This document shows positions 1 through 10,395 of a DNA stretch of 64,000 bases, one piece after another; the first letter of the stretch is position 1; every line of letters starts with the position of its first letter. Made by a program: the position numbers and the translations under genes. The stretch is from Prorocentrum cordatum (taxonomy: Eukaryota > Sar > Dinophyceae > Prorocentrales > Prorocentraceae), in assembly GCA_963575745.1 (NCBI GenBank), contig CAUYUJ010014631.1:1-64000 (forward strand), written 5' to 3'. The notes beneath the pieces are model-generated. The model did not search any database. It saw only the letters and a list, made by a program, of their open reading frames with translations, and had not been told where the DNA came from.

Positions 1-19
1 CACGGAGCACGTCTCAGGT

Positions 20-3000
20 TTGGAACGGGGGCTTGCCACCGTCGTCACCCAGCAACAGACGGCAACCGCCGAAGCCGCTGCACTGCGTGGCGACATCCAG
101 TCCCTCCTCGGGCACCTCACGGGGGGCACCATCCACCTGCCACAGGTGGCCACTCTCGAAACAAAAAAGGAGGAAGCTGCATCAGTTGCCGATCCCGTGG
201 CTGTCTGCGGGTGGAATGACCAGCCAGGCCAGGTCACCCCAGGGACGGGGCCCCCAGGGGCTGACAAAGGCAAAGACAAGGGTCGGGTCACTCAGGAACC
301 CTATTTAAGGTGCCTCAGAGAGCCTGCCTCAGCCCTCCGAGGAAGCGCCTTCAGAGGCATCTCTTCTCTCTTCGCGTCGTATCTCTTTCTTGTCATATCA
401 TGTCAGTTTTGGCAGCAGCACGTGCAAGCTATCTGGTGTAGGGACACCCGTCATCTTGCAGGGGGCGTGATTGTTGCAATGTACATGAGCATGCAGGGGT
501 ATCTGAGGATGCGTGCTGACATGCAGCTTTTTGCTCATCGCTCGCGCCGCCCGCCAGGCCTCGCCATCATGTGGCGCCTTGCCTGCAGCCTGGCCCTCCC
601 CTCGCTCGCTGGAGCACACCCGTCTTCAGGCGGTGCGCCCCAGCATGGAGGTGAGGTTTTCCTGCGACACGCTGAACGTGGGACCCCTTTCTACCTCTAC
701 GATGACAGCATCTACAAGTACGATCACTGCACCATTTTGGACCCGATCGTGAACAGCACCGTAGCCGCGGGTCCGTGCGGCAACGGACCGCTGGGCGCCA
801 TCGTGAGCGCATGCACGCCCTTGTCAACTACGACACATGCATCGAAATCAACCCCCAGCGTGGCCTCGACTGCGGTGCAGCAGATCCTTGACGGGGACGT
901 TGATATAGGCCAGGCACGCAGTGGCGGCTTCAGCCCCGCTGTCGTGCCCCGCTATTGCCCCACGGGTCTCACCACCCCCCTGTGCGCTAGGGGCGAACCC
1001 GAGGAGGACCCTGCGTTCTGGCACCTGATGATGATCCGTGCCCGGCTCATACCGTGTGCTGCGGCGTGGGCACCAGGTGAGGACCACCAGGACGTGTTCT
1101 GGGCATGGCTCGAGGACTGCGTCCCGTACATCCTGGCGACGCTTCATCTGCCACAGTACGATCACCTCTTCCAGGAGGACTCTGAGGACACAACCGACGC
1201 CCTGCGCCAACTCACCGCGCTCGACATGTGCGAGGACATCTGGTATAGAGCGGGCCTCGACAGACAGCGCACAAACCGCAACCTCACTCTTATCCAAGGC
1301 AGCCGCGAGTATTCCACCCGTTACTTTGGCCTCCTTCTGGAATACCAGGGTGCTCGTGCCCAGCTTGTCGGCCCTGAAGCTTTCACGGCACCTTTGCCGC
1401 CATACCTCTCACGGGCCCACGCCTTACTACCAAGAGGCCTTCCCCCACCCGACCAAGACGCCCTGGCGTACCTCGCCGATGCGATCCTGCACCACCCGGC
1501 AGACATGCAGCCGCTTGTGGAGGCAGAGCTCGCCGCGGCACCGATGGAACCGCTTAACCCACCACCGCCAGCTGGCCTCGCCCAGCACGCCACGGGTGAT
1601 CAGGCCGCAGACGACCCCGTACCATGGCTGCCTCAGCACATCGCGGCCAGCGACATCAGCGACACACCCCTGGACTCATTCCACGCGTCGGACGATATCA
1701 GCAACATATCCCTGGGCTCGGTCCACGTGGACGATAGCCAGGACGACATGGAGACCCAGGATCGCGACGGCACAACACCACCAGGCGACACGGCCCAGCG
1801 TGACCGCGACAGTGAACCCCACTTAGGGCACACCTCGTCGCACAGCAGTCCGCCCAACAACTCGGCTCAGGCCGACCCCTGCGCACAGCTCAACGACGCT
1901 GAAGGCGTCACTGCCGCCGACGCGACAAGCCATACCACTGCATCGCCAGCTCATGCCAGTCCGTGCAGTGGCGGCTTCAGCCCCGCTGCAGCACTGGCTG
2001 GACCTGGATATCCCCAGACCGCAGGTGGCAGCACCACGCCCTACACCTCTGTATACCGTGTCAACGTGACTGACTCCAACCCCAGTGTCATTGACCACTG
2101 GCAGGCCGACATCGACAACGACCCCATCGATGATGAGTACCCCGATGCCAGCGGTTCCCACGAGCCCCAGCACAGCGCAGCGGCATCACGACATTGTGGC
2201 TGCCTCATCTGCCTCTTTGTGGCCACGTACGCCATCGCGATAGCAATGCCGTACAAGGACCAGATCGATGGGTACTTTCCGACACCGAGCCGAGACCCCA
2301 GCTACCGACAACGACGACGACGCAAAGCGACGGCACCAGGCCCATCTGTGCCCACCACATCCCGACGCACAACGACATACAACGTCACGTCCGCATTGTG
2401 GGCCACCCTCAAATGGACCAGCGTCAAACTCAGAGATAGTGTCTCGGGCGGAGCCAGCGCAGTCGGGGTCGGCCTCGGGGGTGTCCTGAAATGGGCCAGC
2501 GGCAAGCTCGGGGCTATTGCCACGGGTGGAGTCGTGTGTGGTCTTATACTCGTCAGTGCCAAACTTCTTGCTCAAGGAGCCGTCGGACACGTAGGAGCCC
2601 GCATCTGTGCGCGGGCCCTGGACTCATCCACAGCCCAGTGGTGCCTCCGCTGTTGCCAACCGAGCAGGAGGCCGCGTGATGAGGCCACATACACAATGCC
2701 GTGCACGCTCGCCGACGAACACGATGACCAGCACGTGCACTCACTCCGACATCCGCTGCTGCAGGAACACTACGCCGCAGCAGTTGCCGCCGCAGTCGCC
2801 GATGTCACTACCGCCACCACCGCCGCCATCGTCGAAGTCACTGCCGCCGTATCGCGAGCCTCGTCTGTCACACCAAGATCGACCAGCCCGTCTCCGCGAG
2901 ACGGCTCCAAAAGCGGCGCGGCATACGGTAACCTACCGACTAACGAGCATGCCACAGCACACGGCAGCGACACCGAGGCAAGGGAAACACGTGAGTGCAC

Positions 3001-3613
3001 CCACGATAGCCCGTGGTCCATCTTCCGACATGCTGATGCTCGTGGTTCCTCTCCCGACGCGGACACCCAACCACCACGACGGCGAGCGCGCTATGCATCG
3101 CCCGACAGGCCCCAGGCGCCTTCAGGCCCTGGTATGCCTTACACAGCCCTCAAGCCACCGACACGTAACTTACGCAACACTATCCAGCGCGACCCAGCGG
3201 TCCCCGTGCCGCCGAAGAGCATACTTAACGCCCTGTATCAAAACGGCTTTGCGCTAGGTAACAGTGGCGTGTCTACAGAGGACATCAAAGACGCTCTGCG
3301 ACTTCACGACCATCCTCGATTTACTCATGATCCAACACTCCAAGCGCTGGGGCCGTGGACGGACATCATGCAGAGGCCACCGAACCGCCTCACTTGGGTG
3401 CTGGAAGACTCGGGCGGGAACTCAGGCGAGACAATCTTCCATACCTCACGTGGGACCTCCGCCAACCCACCACCGACGCGCCCACTGTCTTCTGGCATGG
3501 GACCCGCGGCGACCTTGCGGCCCGTCTTGCTGCCAGCGGAGGGCACCTCTTGCCAGGTCCCCGCCGTGAAGCGAAGGGCCGAACTGGCACCAACGTTGGC
3601 CGCACGTACGTGA
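20..3613 (+). CDS. Retroelement ORF-A, unknown function, hydrophobic segments
   Basis: Open frame of 1197 codons that enters from the window edge, so the true start is not visible. I do not recognise a family. The first ~60 residues look like a helical Q/A/E-rich coiled coil. A hydrophobic stretch lies near residues 115-130, another near 726-745 (Cys-rich, ending in AIAIAMPY), and a third Gly/Val/Leu-rich stretch lies around residues 805-860. The middle and the end are low-complexity, rich in Ser, Thr, Pro, Asp and His, with Arg-rich patches. Coding quality fades after about 3420, where the next ORF takes over in the -1 frame; the last ~60 codons are probably out-of-frame. Membrane segments are unusual for a LINE ORF1, so this could also be a host-derived or separate gene. 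Three hairpin cassettes lie inside it. Confidence 0.5.
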   Translation: MERGLATVVTQQQTATAEAAALRGDIQSLLGHLTGGTIHLPQVATLETKKEEAASVADPVAVCGWNDQPGQVTPGTGPPGADKGKDKGRVTQEPYLRCLREPASALRGSAFRGISSLFASYLFLVISCQFWQQHVQAIWCRDTRHLAGGVIVAMYMSMQGYLRMRADMQLFAHRSRRPPGLAIMWRLACSLALPSLAGAHPSSGGAPQHGGEVFLRHAERGTPFYLYDDSIYKYDHCTILDPIVNSTVAAGPCGNGPLGAIVSACTPLSTTTHASKSTPSVASTAVQQILDGDVDIGQARSGGFSPAVVPRYCPTGLTTPLCARGEPEEDPAFWHLMMIRARLIPCAAAWAPGEDHQDVFWAWLEDCVPYILATLHLPQYDHLFQEDSEDTTDALRQLTALDMCEDIWYRAGLDRQRTNRNLTLIQGSREYSTRYFGLLLEYQGARAQLVGPEAFTAPLPPYLSRAHALLPRGLPPPDQDALAYLADAILHHPADMQPLVEAELAAAPMEPLNPPPPAGLAQHATGDQAADDPVPWLPQHIAASDISDTPLDSFHASDDISNISLGSVHVDDSQDDMETQDRDGTTPPGDTAQRDRDSEPHLGHTSSHSSPPNNSAQADPCAQLNDAEGVTAADATSHTTASPAHASPCSGGFSPAAALAGPGYPQTAGGSTTPYTSVYRVNVTDSNPSVIDHWQADIDNDPIDDEYPDASGSHEPQHSAAASRHCGCLICLFVATYAIAIAMPYKDQIDGYFPTPSRDPSYRQRRRRKATAPGPSVPTTSRRTTTYNVTSALWATLKWTSVKLRDSVSGGASAVGVGLGGVLKWASGKLGAIATGGVVCGLILVSAKLLAQGAVGHVGARICARALDSSTAQWCLRCCQPSRRPRDEATYTMPCTLADEHDDQHVHSLRHPLLQEHYAAAVAAAVADVTTATTAAIVEVTAAVSRASSVTPRSTSPSPRDGSKSGAAYGNLPTNEHATAHGSDTEARETRECTHDSPWSIFRHADARGSSPDADTQPPRRRARYASPDRPQAPSGPGMPYTALKPPTRNLRNTIQRDPAVPVPPKSILNALYQNGFALGNSGVSTEDIKDALRLHDHPRFTHDPTLQALGPWTDIMQRPPNRLTWVLEDSGGNSGETIFHTSRGTSANPPPTRPLSSGMGPAATLRPVLLPAEGTSCQVPAVKRRAELAPTLAART
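913..948 (+). repeat. Hairpin cassette 1
   Basis: Core GGCT-TC-AGCC with an unpaired C 5' of it, flanked by CAGTGG pairing with CCGCTG (one G-U). The outer GGCACG pairs with CGTGCC across a one-base bulge. Confidence 0.75.
1955..1998 (+). repeat. Hairpin cassette 2, longest stem
   Basis: Same core with bulged C. The middle stem TGCAGTGG pairs with CCGCTGCA. After a small internal loop the outer GCCAGT pairs with ACTGGC. It shares its middle stem with cassette 1. Confidence 0.8.
3112..3132 (+). repeat. Hairpin cassette 3, compensatory core change
   Basis: CCAGG, bulged C, GCCT, loop TC, AGGC, CCTGG. The inner stem differs from the usual GGCT/AGCC but still pairs perfectly, as does the outer stem. 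Confidence 0.8.
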
Positions 3614-4620
3614 GCGTGCACCCTTCCCTGGCCGCGTGGTACGCAATGCCGCCCCACCCGCCCTACAGTCTCGAAGACGACACCCTCGCGTGGGGACCCA
3701 TCGCACTCTCGATGTGCGAGGCCACCCAACCACCGCGCGGGGAAAACAGGCACAACTTCGTGAAAGGGGAGGCCCACGGAGCGCGTCTCATTTACCCTCG
3801 GGTCCTGAGCCTCCTCATCCGCATGGACTGGTGTGCCCCCACAGAAGCTGCTTCCAGGTGCCGTGCCCTACCACACGCCTATGGCATGGGCGACTGCGCG
3901 CACGCCCTTCACATCGCTGGCTACGATCATCCAGATCCCCGTGAGGCGGCTGAAGCTCACGACCAGGAAGCTAGCACCAGGCGCAGACCAGCCATCGCGG
4001 CAGCGTGGCCACCGCCGCAGGCACTATACTCGCCAGAGGCAGCGCGAGTATGGGCCAAACAGCACTACGACACTGAAGCAGCCACCAGGGACGACCCGAA
4101 CCAGCCCCGCCCACGCGTCTCGCTTCACATGCTCCAGCTGGACCCGAAACCACTCATCGACCTGGTGTACACTGGCTTGCAAGCTGTCCCCGTGCGGGGG
4201 CATCCTGACGCACGCGGGTCGCGCCCCAGCGGCTCCAGCCTTGGGGCCGCGTCTGGCCCACCACGCACTTACAAGTCAGGCACAGCCCTGGCGCACAGTC
4301 CAGACCGCTCATCGACGTCATCAGGAGCCGACGAACGCCGTACGCCTTCCCTCATCAGCGCGGCCGCTGCCCTCGCCCGAGGCCGCGCCCGCCCACGGCG
4401 ATCTGCCTCTCGCTCGTCACGACAGAGTGGCGGAAATTCCACCTCAGACAACAGTGGCATCGAGACGTGGGAGCACATTGAGACGGAAGAGGAGCCGACT
4501 GCCTACCACGTCCTCGCCTACCACGTCCGTGATGTGCGGACCCGTGTCAATGCCCCTGCATCGAGGTCTGGCTTGACCCTGGTGATCACCACGACGGCGC
4601 CTACTTACCGTGGGGGACGA
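3355..4620 (+). CDS. Retroelement ORF-B with ADP-ribosyltransferase-like motif
   Basis: This frame continues ORF-A in the -1 register. It stays open to 5442, but after about 4600 its product becomes featureless Ser/Thr/Pro-rich and the neighbouring frame looks real, so I end it there. Residues 46-99 read like the PARP/ART fold core: FWHGTR (His48), then a Gly-rich loop, then GRTYVS (Tyr85), then AAWYA. In the PARP family the His and the Tyr bind NAD. The third catalytic residue (Glu) was not identified, so activity is uncertain. The rest is hydrophilic, with a Ser/Arg-rich stretch around residues 340-375. The assignment rests on motif reading only; a chance match is possible. Confidence 0.45.
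4221..4250 (+). repeat. Hairpin cassette 4, CC loop
   Basis: The inner stem GGCT/AGCC has loop CC instead of TC. The outer GCGCCCCAG pairs with TTGGGGCCGC, with one wobble and one bulge. Confidence 0.7.
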
Positions 4621-7589
4621 CAGTCATGGGCCATCGCGTCATTAACCCTGCGGTGGCGGGGCGGGACGGCTGGGTCATCCTCCACCACGACCACGGCGAC
4701 ACCACTACTAAGCTCTGGGCACCGACCCAAGTCCACGTCAAAGCGGACGACACCAGGCGCACCGTCATGGTACCAGCGGACATGGGGCCCCAGTGGATCA
4801 AGTGCCACGCCGAGGACGCTCGCCTCCCCGCCGAGGTTGTCCGCACTACAGGCCAATCCTGGTTTGCTGACGTCTGGCCCTTGTGGGATCGCCCGCGACC
4901 CCGCCCAGACGACCCAGGCACAAACGAGCATGCGCTCCCGCCTCTACCAGGACGCTGGTCTTGCCTACAGTGTCGATTCCAATGCTGTCAGTACTGTGCG
5001 GCTCGCCGCAGCACGCAGCTCGGCACCGCGGGCCAACCAACGTGCCCAGACTGCGCCCGCAGCGGACTGCGTACACTTATGGACTGGTCCACGGACTACT
5101 CTTGCAACAGTTGGACGTGTGCATACAGCACCAACAACAGGGACTCCGACACATGCTGCCTGTCCAGCAGGTGCCCCCATCCCCCCAGGCCACACAACCT
5201 GCTCGACGTCCGTGCCACAGGGATGCCGCCGCACATCATTGCCCGCCAATTCGGCAACGCGCCAGCCCTCCACGACCTTAAGGAACCCCCCCGAGCGCCT
5301 TCAGGCCCCGGGGGGGAACCTCCACCACCAGGGCAAGCAGGTTACCAGGGTCAATGGTACTTCCCACCGAAGCCGCGGCGCGTCCCCAGGCAGGGACTGC
5401 CTGACGGCACAAGGCGGCCACCTGGGTTCACAGGAACGGTGATGCCCGAAGAACCTTTCCCCGACCAACCTCTTTGGAGGGAAGGCTACGTGCTCTTCAG
5501 CCCCCACCAGGCCCTCAAGGAGGAATTCACCTTCAACAAGACGGTCCGCCGACCCTACTCCCTAGCCATCACCAACATGTACAGGGATCGTGTCACGGTC
5601 AGGACCGTCTGCGAGTCGATCGCCGAGCGCATCCACACCACCCGTACCCGCTGGCGAGATGTGGTACTGTACTGGGACGCCGAGGGTGGTCCTGGGCCTC
5701 AAGCCCTCGACTACGACATGCGACTCTGCGACGCCATGGTGAGCCGTGCCACGACCGAAGCCGAGCTAAACCACGACCGCAGCAACCGTGGTAGTTTCTG
5801 CCTCTATGGACCAGCGCACCATCGAGCTGTCAACATCACGGCGATCTCCGAGCCGCAGAACATCGACTACATGGAGCATGTGCGGCGATACTCACCCGTA
5901 GGGGGGACCTACCCTGACCACGCCTTCGAGCACGTATATCGGGGCTGGCAGCGGCCCGACGTGCCCACCATCCTCCCCGACACCCGTCCCCTCTCGAGAG
6001 CCGACTGGCAGCGACATCAACAGCACCAGCAGCGCATTCAGCAGCGGGACCAACGTGACGCAGGACAGCAGGGCACGCCACGCTACCGCTCCCCCGCGCG
6101 AGTCCCGACAGGCGGTAACACGGCCTACGACGGGGTTGCCGCCTACTACCGTGGCCCCATAGGTGCCAGTCCCGCGGCTGCTGGAGCAGCCGCCTCCAGC
6201 TACGGCCACGCCCCCCACGCCAGGGTACACCCAGCGGTCATCGGCTTCCCGCGTGCACCCGTGCAGGCCCTCCCAAGGGCCACCTCGCCAGTGCCAGGGT
6301 CCACGCGCGCCTGGGGCCATTACTCAGGCCGACATGATGGCACCTCCAGCAACCAGCCCGCAGTGATAACCCCTGCGGCTTCAGCCCAGGGGGCTGCAAC
6401 AAACCGCGGCAGGACTGGGCGCCCCGAAGGATGGCGTGATGCGAACGTGCGTGCTTGGCAACCGCGCCAGCACACGCCCCCGCCCAACGCGGCTGCAGCG
6501 CTGCGCCCTGCCCAGGCAAAACCTGCCCCACCTGAGCGGGAGAGGCAGCCGCTTGCCCCGCTCGTCCTCACGTACATCCAGGCGCATCACAGCGCCTCCC
6601 CGCGGCCCAGCGAGGGAAGCGCCCACCACGTCAGCCCCCGCCCCGACGCTGTCGACCCTGACCAGGCCACAGCCACGGCGGAGGTCGGCACAAGCGCCTC
6701 CCGCCAGCCCAGCCCATCACCCTGCGCGGCGCCGATCCGATCCCCGAGCAGGGCGGATTCCGAGCGCGCTAATGCCCAGGCGACCTCGCCACGCGACCGC
6801 CACACGGGCGGGCGCGTCCCGCGCAGCAGGTCCTGCAGCCGCCATAGCTCACGCAAGGCCCCAGGGAGCTCCACGAGCTCGCCGCCTCGCGAGACTCAGG
6901 CTGATGGCCGAGCCCCCGAAGTGGTGCCCCGCTTCGGTGCCAGCGTCATCGAACCTGGCCAGGTCGACCTCGAGCCGACGCCGTCCACGGACCACGAGCC
7001 GCCGCTGCCCACCCGCGTGATCGTCCCCATCGACGAGGCGCCAACCTTCGACCCGTACAAGAACAAGTATCGTGTCAAGAACCTTGCGGCAGGTTTCGGC
7101 GGTGGCTCACCGCTCTCACCTCAGAGTCGGGGCGGAGCCCCCGCCACCTCAGCCGCTGCCGCGGCAGCGGCGGCCCCGCGGGGAATCAGCCCTGTCCGCG
7201 ACGTGGGCCTCACGGCAGCGGGCATGGACGAGGCCCAGCGCCAGGCCTCCGACCGTGCTGCTCGAGCTGTTCCACCAGATGCTGCTCATCAAGATACTGA
7301 CGGGGCGGGCGCGCCACCGCAGGACGGACCAGCGGTGTCGCGTGCGCAGGATATGCGCGTGCGTTGTGCCGCTGCCGCGCCTAGCCGCCGCCGCTGGTTC
7401 GCTTTTGCTTTTGTGTTCGGCAGGACGGATCGAGGAGTCGCCTCCCTCTCCCTCTGCTGCCGTCTCACCTCTCCTCCCCTCGTCCCCAATGGTACAGGAG
7501 TGAGGAGGATTTTTCGAGACAGTTTTACTGACGTTTATGAACCCCCCTGGCGCAGTGCCGACCATGTCTCGCCTATACTTCTGGCCTGA
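4533..7589 (+). CDS. Retroelement ORF-C, Cys-rich domain then Pro/Ala-rich tail
   Basis: Frame -1 relative to ORF-B, open from just after a stop at 4530; the first ATG is at 4626 (987 codons). The product begins with a compact globular-looking part, followed by a Cys-rich stretch near residues 115-195 with several CxxC pairs (for example CLQC, CQYC, CPDC), which suggests zinc binding. A second ordered region, around residues 280-470, contains conserved-looking Trp/Tyr/Phe residues. After ~residue 490 it is a long Pro/Ala/Arg/Ser-rich linker. The family is not recognised; by position it may be a nucleic-acid-binding ORF1 product. The final ~100 residues may be read from the wrong frame, since another frame looks at least as good from about 7250. 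Two hairpins lie inside, and a third lies just past its stop. Confidence 0.5.
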   Translation, partial: CADPCQCPCIEVWLDPGDHHDGAYLPWGTTVMGHRVINPAVAGRDGWVILHHDHGDTTTKLWAPTQVHVKADDTRRTVMVPADMGPQWIKCHAEDARLPAEVVRTTGQSWFADVWPLWDRPRPRPDDPGTNEHALPPLPGRWSCLQCRFQCCQYCAARRSTQLGTAGQPTCPDCARSGLRTLMDWSTDYSCNSWTCAYSTNNRDSDTCCLSSRCPHPPRPHNLLDVRATGMPPHIIARQFGNAPALHDLKEPPRAPSGPGGEPPPPGQAGYQGQWYFPPKPRRVPRQGLPDGTRRPPGFTGTVMPEEPFPDQPLWREGYVLFSPHQALKEEFTFNKTVRRPYSLAITNMYRDRVTVRTVCESIAERIHTTRTRWRDVVLYWDAEGGPGPQALDYDMRLCDAMVSRATTEAELNHDRSNRGSFCLYGPAHHRAVNITAISEPQNIDYMEHVRRYSPVGGTYPDHAFEHVYRGWQRPDVPTILPDTRPLSRADWQRHQQHQQRIQQRDQRDAGQQGTPRYRSPARVPTGGNTAYDGVAAYYRGPIGASPAAAGAAASSYGHAPHARVHPAVIGFPRAPVQALPRATSPVPGSTRAWGHYSGRHDGTSSNQPAVITPAASAQGAATNRGRTGRPEGWRDANVRAWQPRQHTPPPNAAAALRPAQAKPAPPERERQPLAPLVLTYIQAHHSASPRPSEGSAHHVSPRPDAVDPDQATATAEVGTSASRQPSPSPCAAPIRSPSRADSERANAQATSPRDRHTGGRVPRSRSCSRHSSRKAPGSSTSSPPRETQADGRAPEVVPRFGASVIEPGQVDLEPTPSTDHEPPLPTRVIVPIDEAPTFDPYKNKYRVKNLAAGFGGGSPLSPQSRGGAPATSAAAAAAAAPRGISPVRDVGLTAAGMDEAQRQASDRAARAVPPDAAHQDTDGAGAPPQDGPAVSRAQDMRVRCAAAAPSRRRWFAFAFVFGRTDRGVASLSLCCRLTSPPLVPNGTGVRRIFRDSFTDVYEPPWRSADHVSPILLA
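5286..5316 (+). repeat. Hairpin cassette 5
   Basis: Inner stem GCCT-TC-AGGC after a bulged C. The outer CCCCCCGAG pairs with CCCGGGGGG with a single A-C mismatch. Confidence 0.7.
6370..6392 (+). repeat. Hairpin cassette 6
   Basis: CCCCTG, bulged C, GGCT, loop TC, AGCC, CAGGGG; all ten pairs are perfect. Confidence 0.8.
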
Positions 7590-7609
7590 CGGCGGCTTCA
7601 GCCCCGGTC
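7588..7609 (+). repeat. Hairpin cassette 7, between ORF-C and pol
   Basis: Core GGCT-TC-AGCC with bulged C. The outer GACGG pairs with CCGGTC if one G is bulged. It lies in the 41-base gap before the pol ATG. Confidence 0.65.
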
Positions 7610-7630
7610 AAGCTAATCCATAGGAACGCC

Positions 7631-10395
7631 ATGAGCTCCTACTGTGGCCAAGCCTTCTACCTGGGCGAGGGTCAGGCTGACCTACACCGTGCGGGGCGTG
7701 CAAACCCCAGCTCCACCGATGGAGACGGGCCAGGTCGCTCCATGCACCTCGTCAGCCTAAACATCACCAGTCTCTCAGCGAATTGGCCAACCATCACCGC
7801 TCTTGGTGTCGACCACAACGCCGCAGTCATAGCACTACAGGAGACCCGACATGCCAAGCCGACCAGACAAACCATCGCTACCAGCGCCGCCAATCCACTC
7901 CACGGGGGATACCACGCCAGTCTTGGACCTGACCTGGATCTGGCGCGAGCCCAGCGCAGAGCTGCCCACGGCGGCACAGACCACACCGTCGTGGGCAACA
8001 CTGGCGCCTCGGGAGGGGTCGCCATCCTCTCTAAGGATGCCATTGTCGACTCCACTGTCGACGACACTGCGCCCTGTATCGCCACCCTCAAGGCCAAGAA
8101 AAGATGGCACGAGGCCTTTCTCCCGCTCTGCACTCAGCACCGCCGCAGGCGGCGACGAAACAACCACGGGCCCGCGGGGATCTACATAGCGAGCCTCTTC
8201 GGGATTGCTGGAGGAGACAGCACAGATCTTTTTCGGCTCGCTGACTGCGCCGCCGCTAGGGTCGGCTCAGCCCCCTATTTCATCTGCATGGACGCCAACA
8301 CGAACATCGATGACAATCCACACCTTCTGCACATGTTGCAGCACGGATGGTTCAACGTCGCTGAGGGCACACCAGACCACACCATGCACACATACGGCAA
8401 TATTCCTGACTGGGACCGCGTCACCAAGTGCCCCCGCACTTCGCGCATCGATTATATCATTGCCAACCAAGCGGCGCGATCCCTTGTCACCGACTTCTGC
8501 TACCTTCGCGACTTGCCAGCGAAGTCTCATGTTGGCCTGCAGGTCACGCTTGACCTCAGTCGCCTCGACCATGCGGCCCGACGTCTTCTTGCCCCCACGC
8601 CCTACCCTCCCGACGATGGAGCTCATGAGGGTCACGAGCTGCAGGCACTTGGGACCCTCATCGCTGGGCGATATCAGGACCGCATGGAACAGGCCGACAC
8701 ACGCGACGACGTGGAGCGCATGTTCGCCCTGGCTAACGAGGCCAGTCATGAGTACCATCTCACCCGTCTGCGCGACCTGCCACCTTCACCGCCCGACCAC
8801 CCAAAAAAGAAGCCCCCCACCATGCACGGACTCACGCCCATGTCCGAGGAGCGACCAGTTGTCCCCCGCGCCTTCCCCACCTACGGAGCTTCCACGATAC
8901 ACATGAACCGACTGTGCAAGCTCCATCGGCAACTCTGTGAGCTTCGCTTCATCGGACAGCACCATCATTTAGACTGCCGTGCCATCCCGCCGTACCTAGC
9001 GCAGCGCATCGACTGCACGTGGACCGCGGCCCGCCTCCTATGTCACAAGCTGCGCCCCACGGTTCTCCTTGACTTCCCCGAGGCCTGGCCCCCCGACGAG
9101 CCAGCGCCTCACGGAGAGCACCTTGACGGTTTGATCCAAAACCTCGACTTAGAGCTGGCGCGACGTGCGAACCGTGCCAAAGCTGAACGCATCAAGATAT
9201 GGGCTGAGGGCGTCCGCGAGCCAAGCGGGCGAAAGGCGGCCATATACGCACGGGATGCTGACAGCTCGCCCACGGCGTATCTCCGCACGCCTACCACACC
9301 TGACGATACGCAACTCCACTGCGACACCAACGCCTTTAAACCTGACAAAGCTAGCACGGACGACAGCGACGCTGACACCGAAGCTGGCGGCTTCAGCCCC
9401 AGCGACGGTATTTCGCCCGACACGGACAACGACGAAGACCACACTCGTGAACCACCACCTGCGCAAGTCCCCGACATTCTCCCTGCCAACGCCATTGTTG
9501 CTAACACCAAAGACATGCTTAAGCTCATGGTCGACACCTGGGAGCCCATCTTGGGCAGGTACCGTGCCTGTGCAGGACATGACGCCGAAGCCATGCCGAC
9601 GTGGGCTGACTTCTACGACGAGTACCGACAAGAGCTGCCTACGCCATCACCAGCTACCCCTTTCCACCTCACCGACGACCAACTCATCCACTTCATTCGC
9701 ACCCGTTCACCGCGCCGCGCGGGGGGACTGGACGGCTGGACTACTAAGGAGGCTAAGGAGTTACCCGACGACATTCTTCTCCTCTTCGCCAGCGTCCTAC
9801 GCGCTATGCAACGCACTGGCACCATCCCAGAACCCCTCCTCCACGTGCCAAACCCGTGCCTCCGAAAAGGCCGAGGCGAACTCCCAACGGACCAACGGCT
9901 TCTCTCGGTGCTTTCCGTTTGGATGTATGCGTGGGAAGCGCCAGCTTACCGCAGCCTCACGGACTGGCGGAAAGGATGGACCCACGCCACGAGCTTTTGC
10001 GCTGTCCCCAAAGCTACCATTGGGGACGTCAGCACCTCTCTTGCCCTGCGCATCGAACACGCCAGGGCCTTACTCCTTCCCTTAGCTGGGGCTGCCCTTG
10101 ACCGACAGAATTGTTTCGACTACCTCATCACGGACATCTGCCTTAACCTTGCGCTTCACGCGGGGTGCCCCCAAGACATCGTTACTGTCCGCAGAAACTT
10201 CTACAGTCGCCACAAACGCTACATCCGCATGAACGGAGCGTACTGTAAGGAATTGGCCAGGACCAACGGTCACCTCCAGGGAAGCTCTTGGTCCCTGGAC
10301 GACATTAAGCTGCTCATGTGTGTGTGGACCAAGAGACAGCATCGATACGTTCCGCGATCACTCAGCACTACCTTTGTTGACGACAGCAACTCACT
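7631..10395 (+). CDS. Retrotransposon pol: APE endonuclease plus reverse transcriptase (N part)
   Basis: It starts at an ATG 41 bases after the ORF-C stop. Residues ~38-330 form an exonuclease-endonuclease-phosphatase domain: VSLNIT (Asn44), LQETR (Glu71), a GGVAIL block, MDANTN, SRIDYI and SHVGL in the expected order, which would nick the target for first-strand priming. Residues ~665-920 form the RT: GLDGW, FCAVPKA, LDRQNCFDYL with the first catalytic Asp, NGHLQGSSWS in place of the usual QGxPLS, and FVDD as the YxDD-type active site. The raw frame stays open to 11122, but the RT consensus jumps to the -1 frame right after FVDDSN at about 10385-10395. The protein is therefore split by a one-base deletion or an assembly error. 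Confidence 0.85.
9383..9403 (+). repeat. Hairpin cassette 8
   Basis: GCTGG, bulged C, GGCT, loop TC, AGCC, CCAGC; perfect pairing. It lies in the linker between endonuclease and RT and is read as GGFSP. Confidence 0.8.

Noticed and set aside
345-359. Hairpin cassette at GCGCCTTCAGAGGC
   Set aside because: The inner stem is disturbed and no outer stem forms; at best a decayed copy.
4620-5442. C-terminal part of the 3355-5442 frame as real protein
   Set aside because: It is Ser/Thr/Pro-rich without structure, while the overlapping frame shows Cys pairs and ordered sequence.
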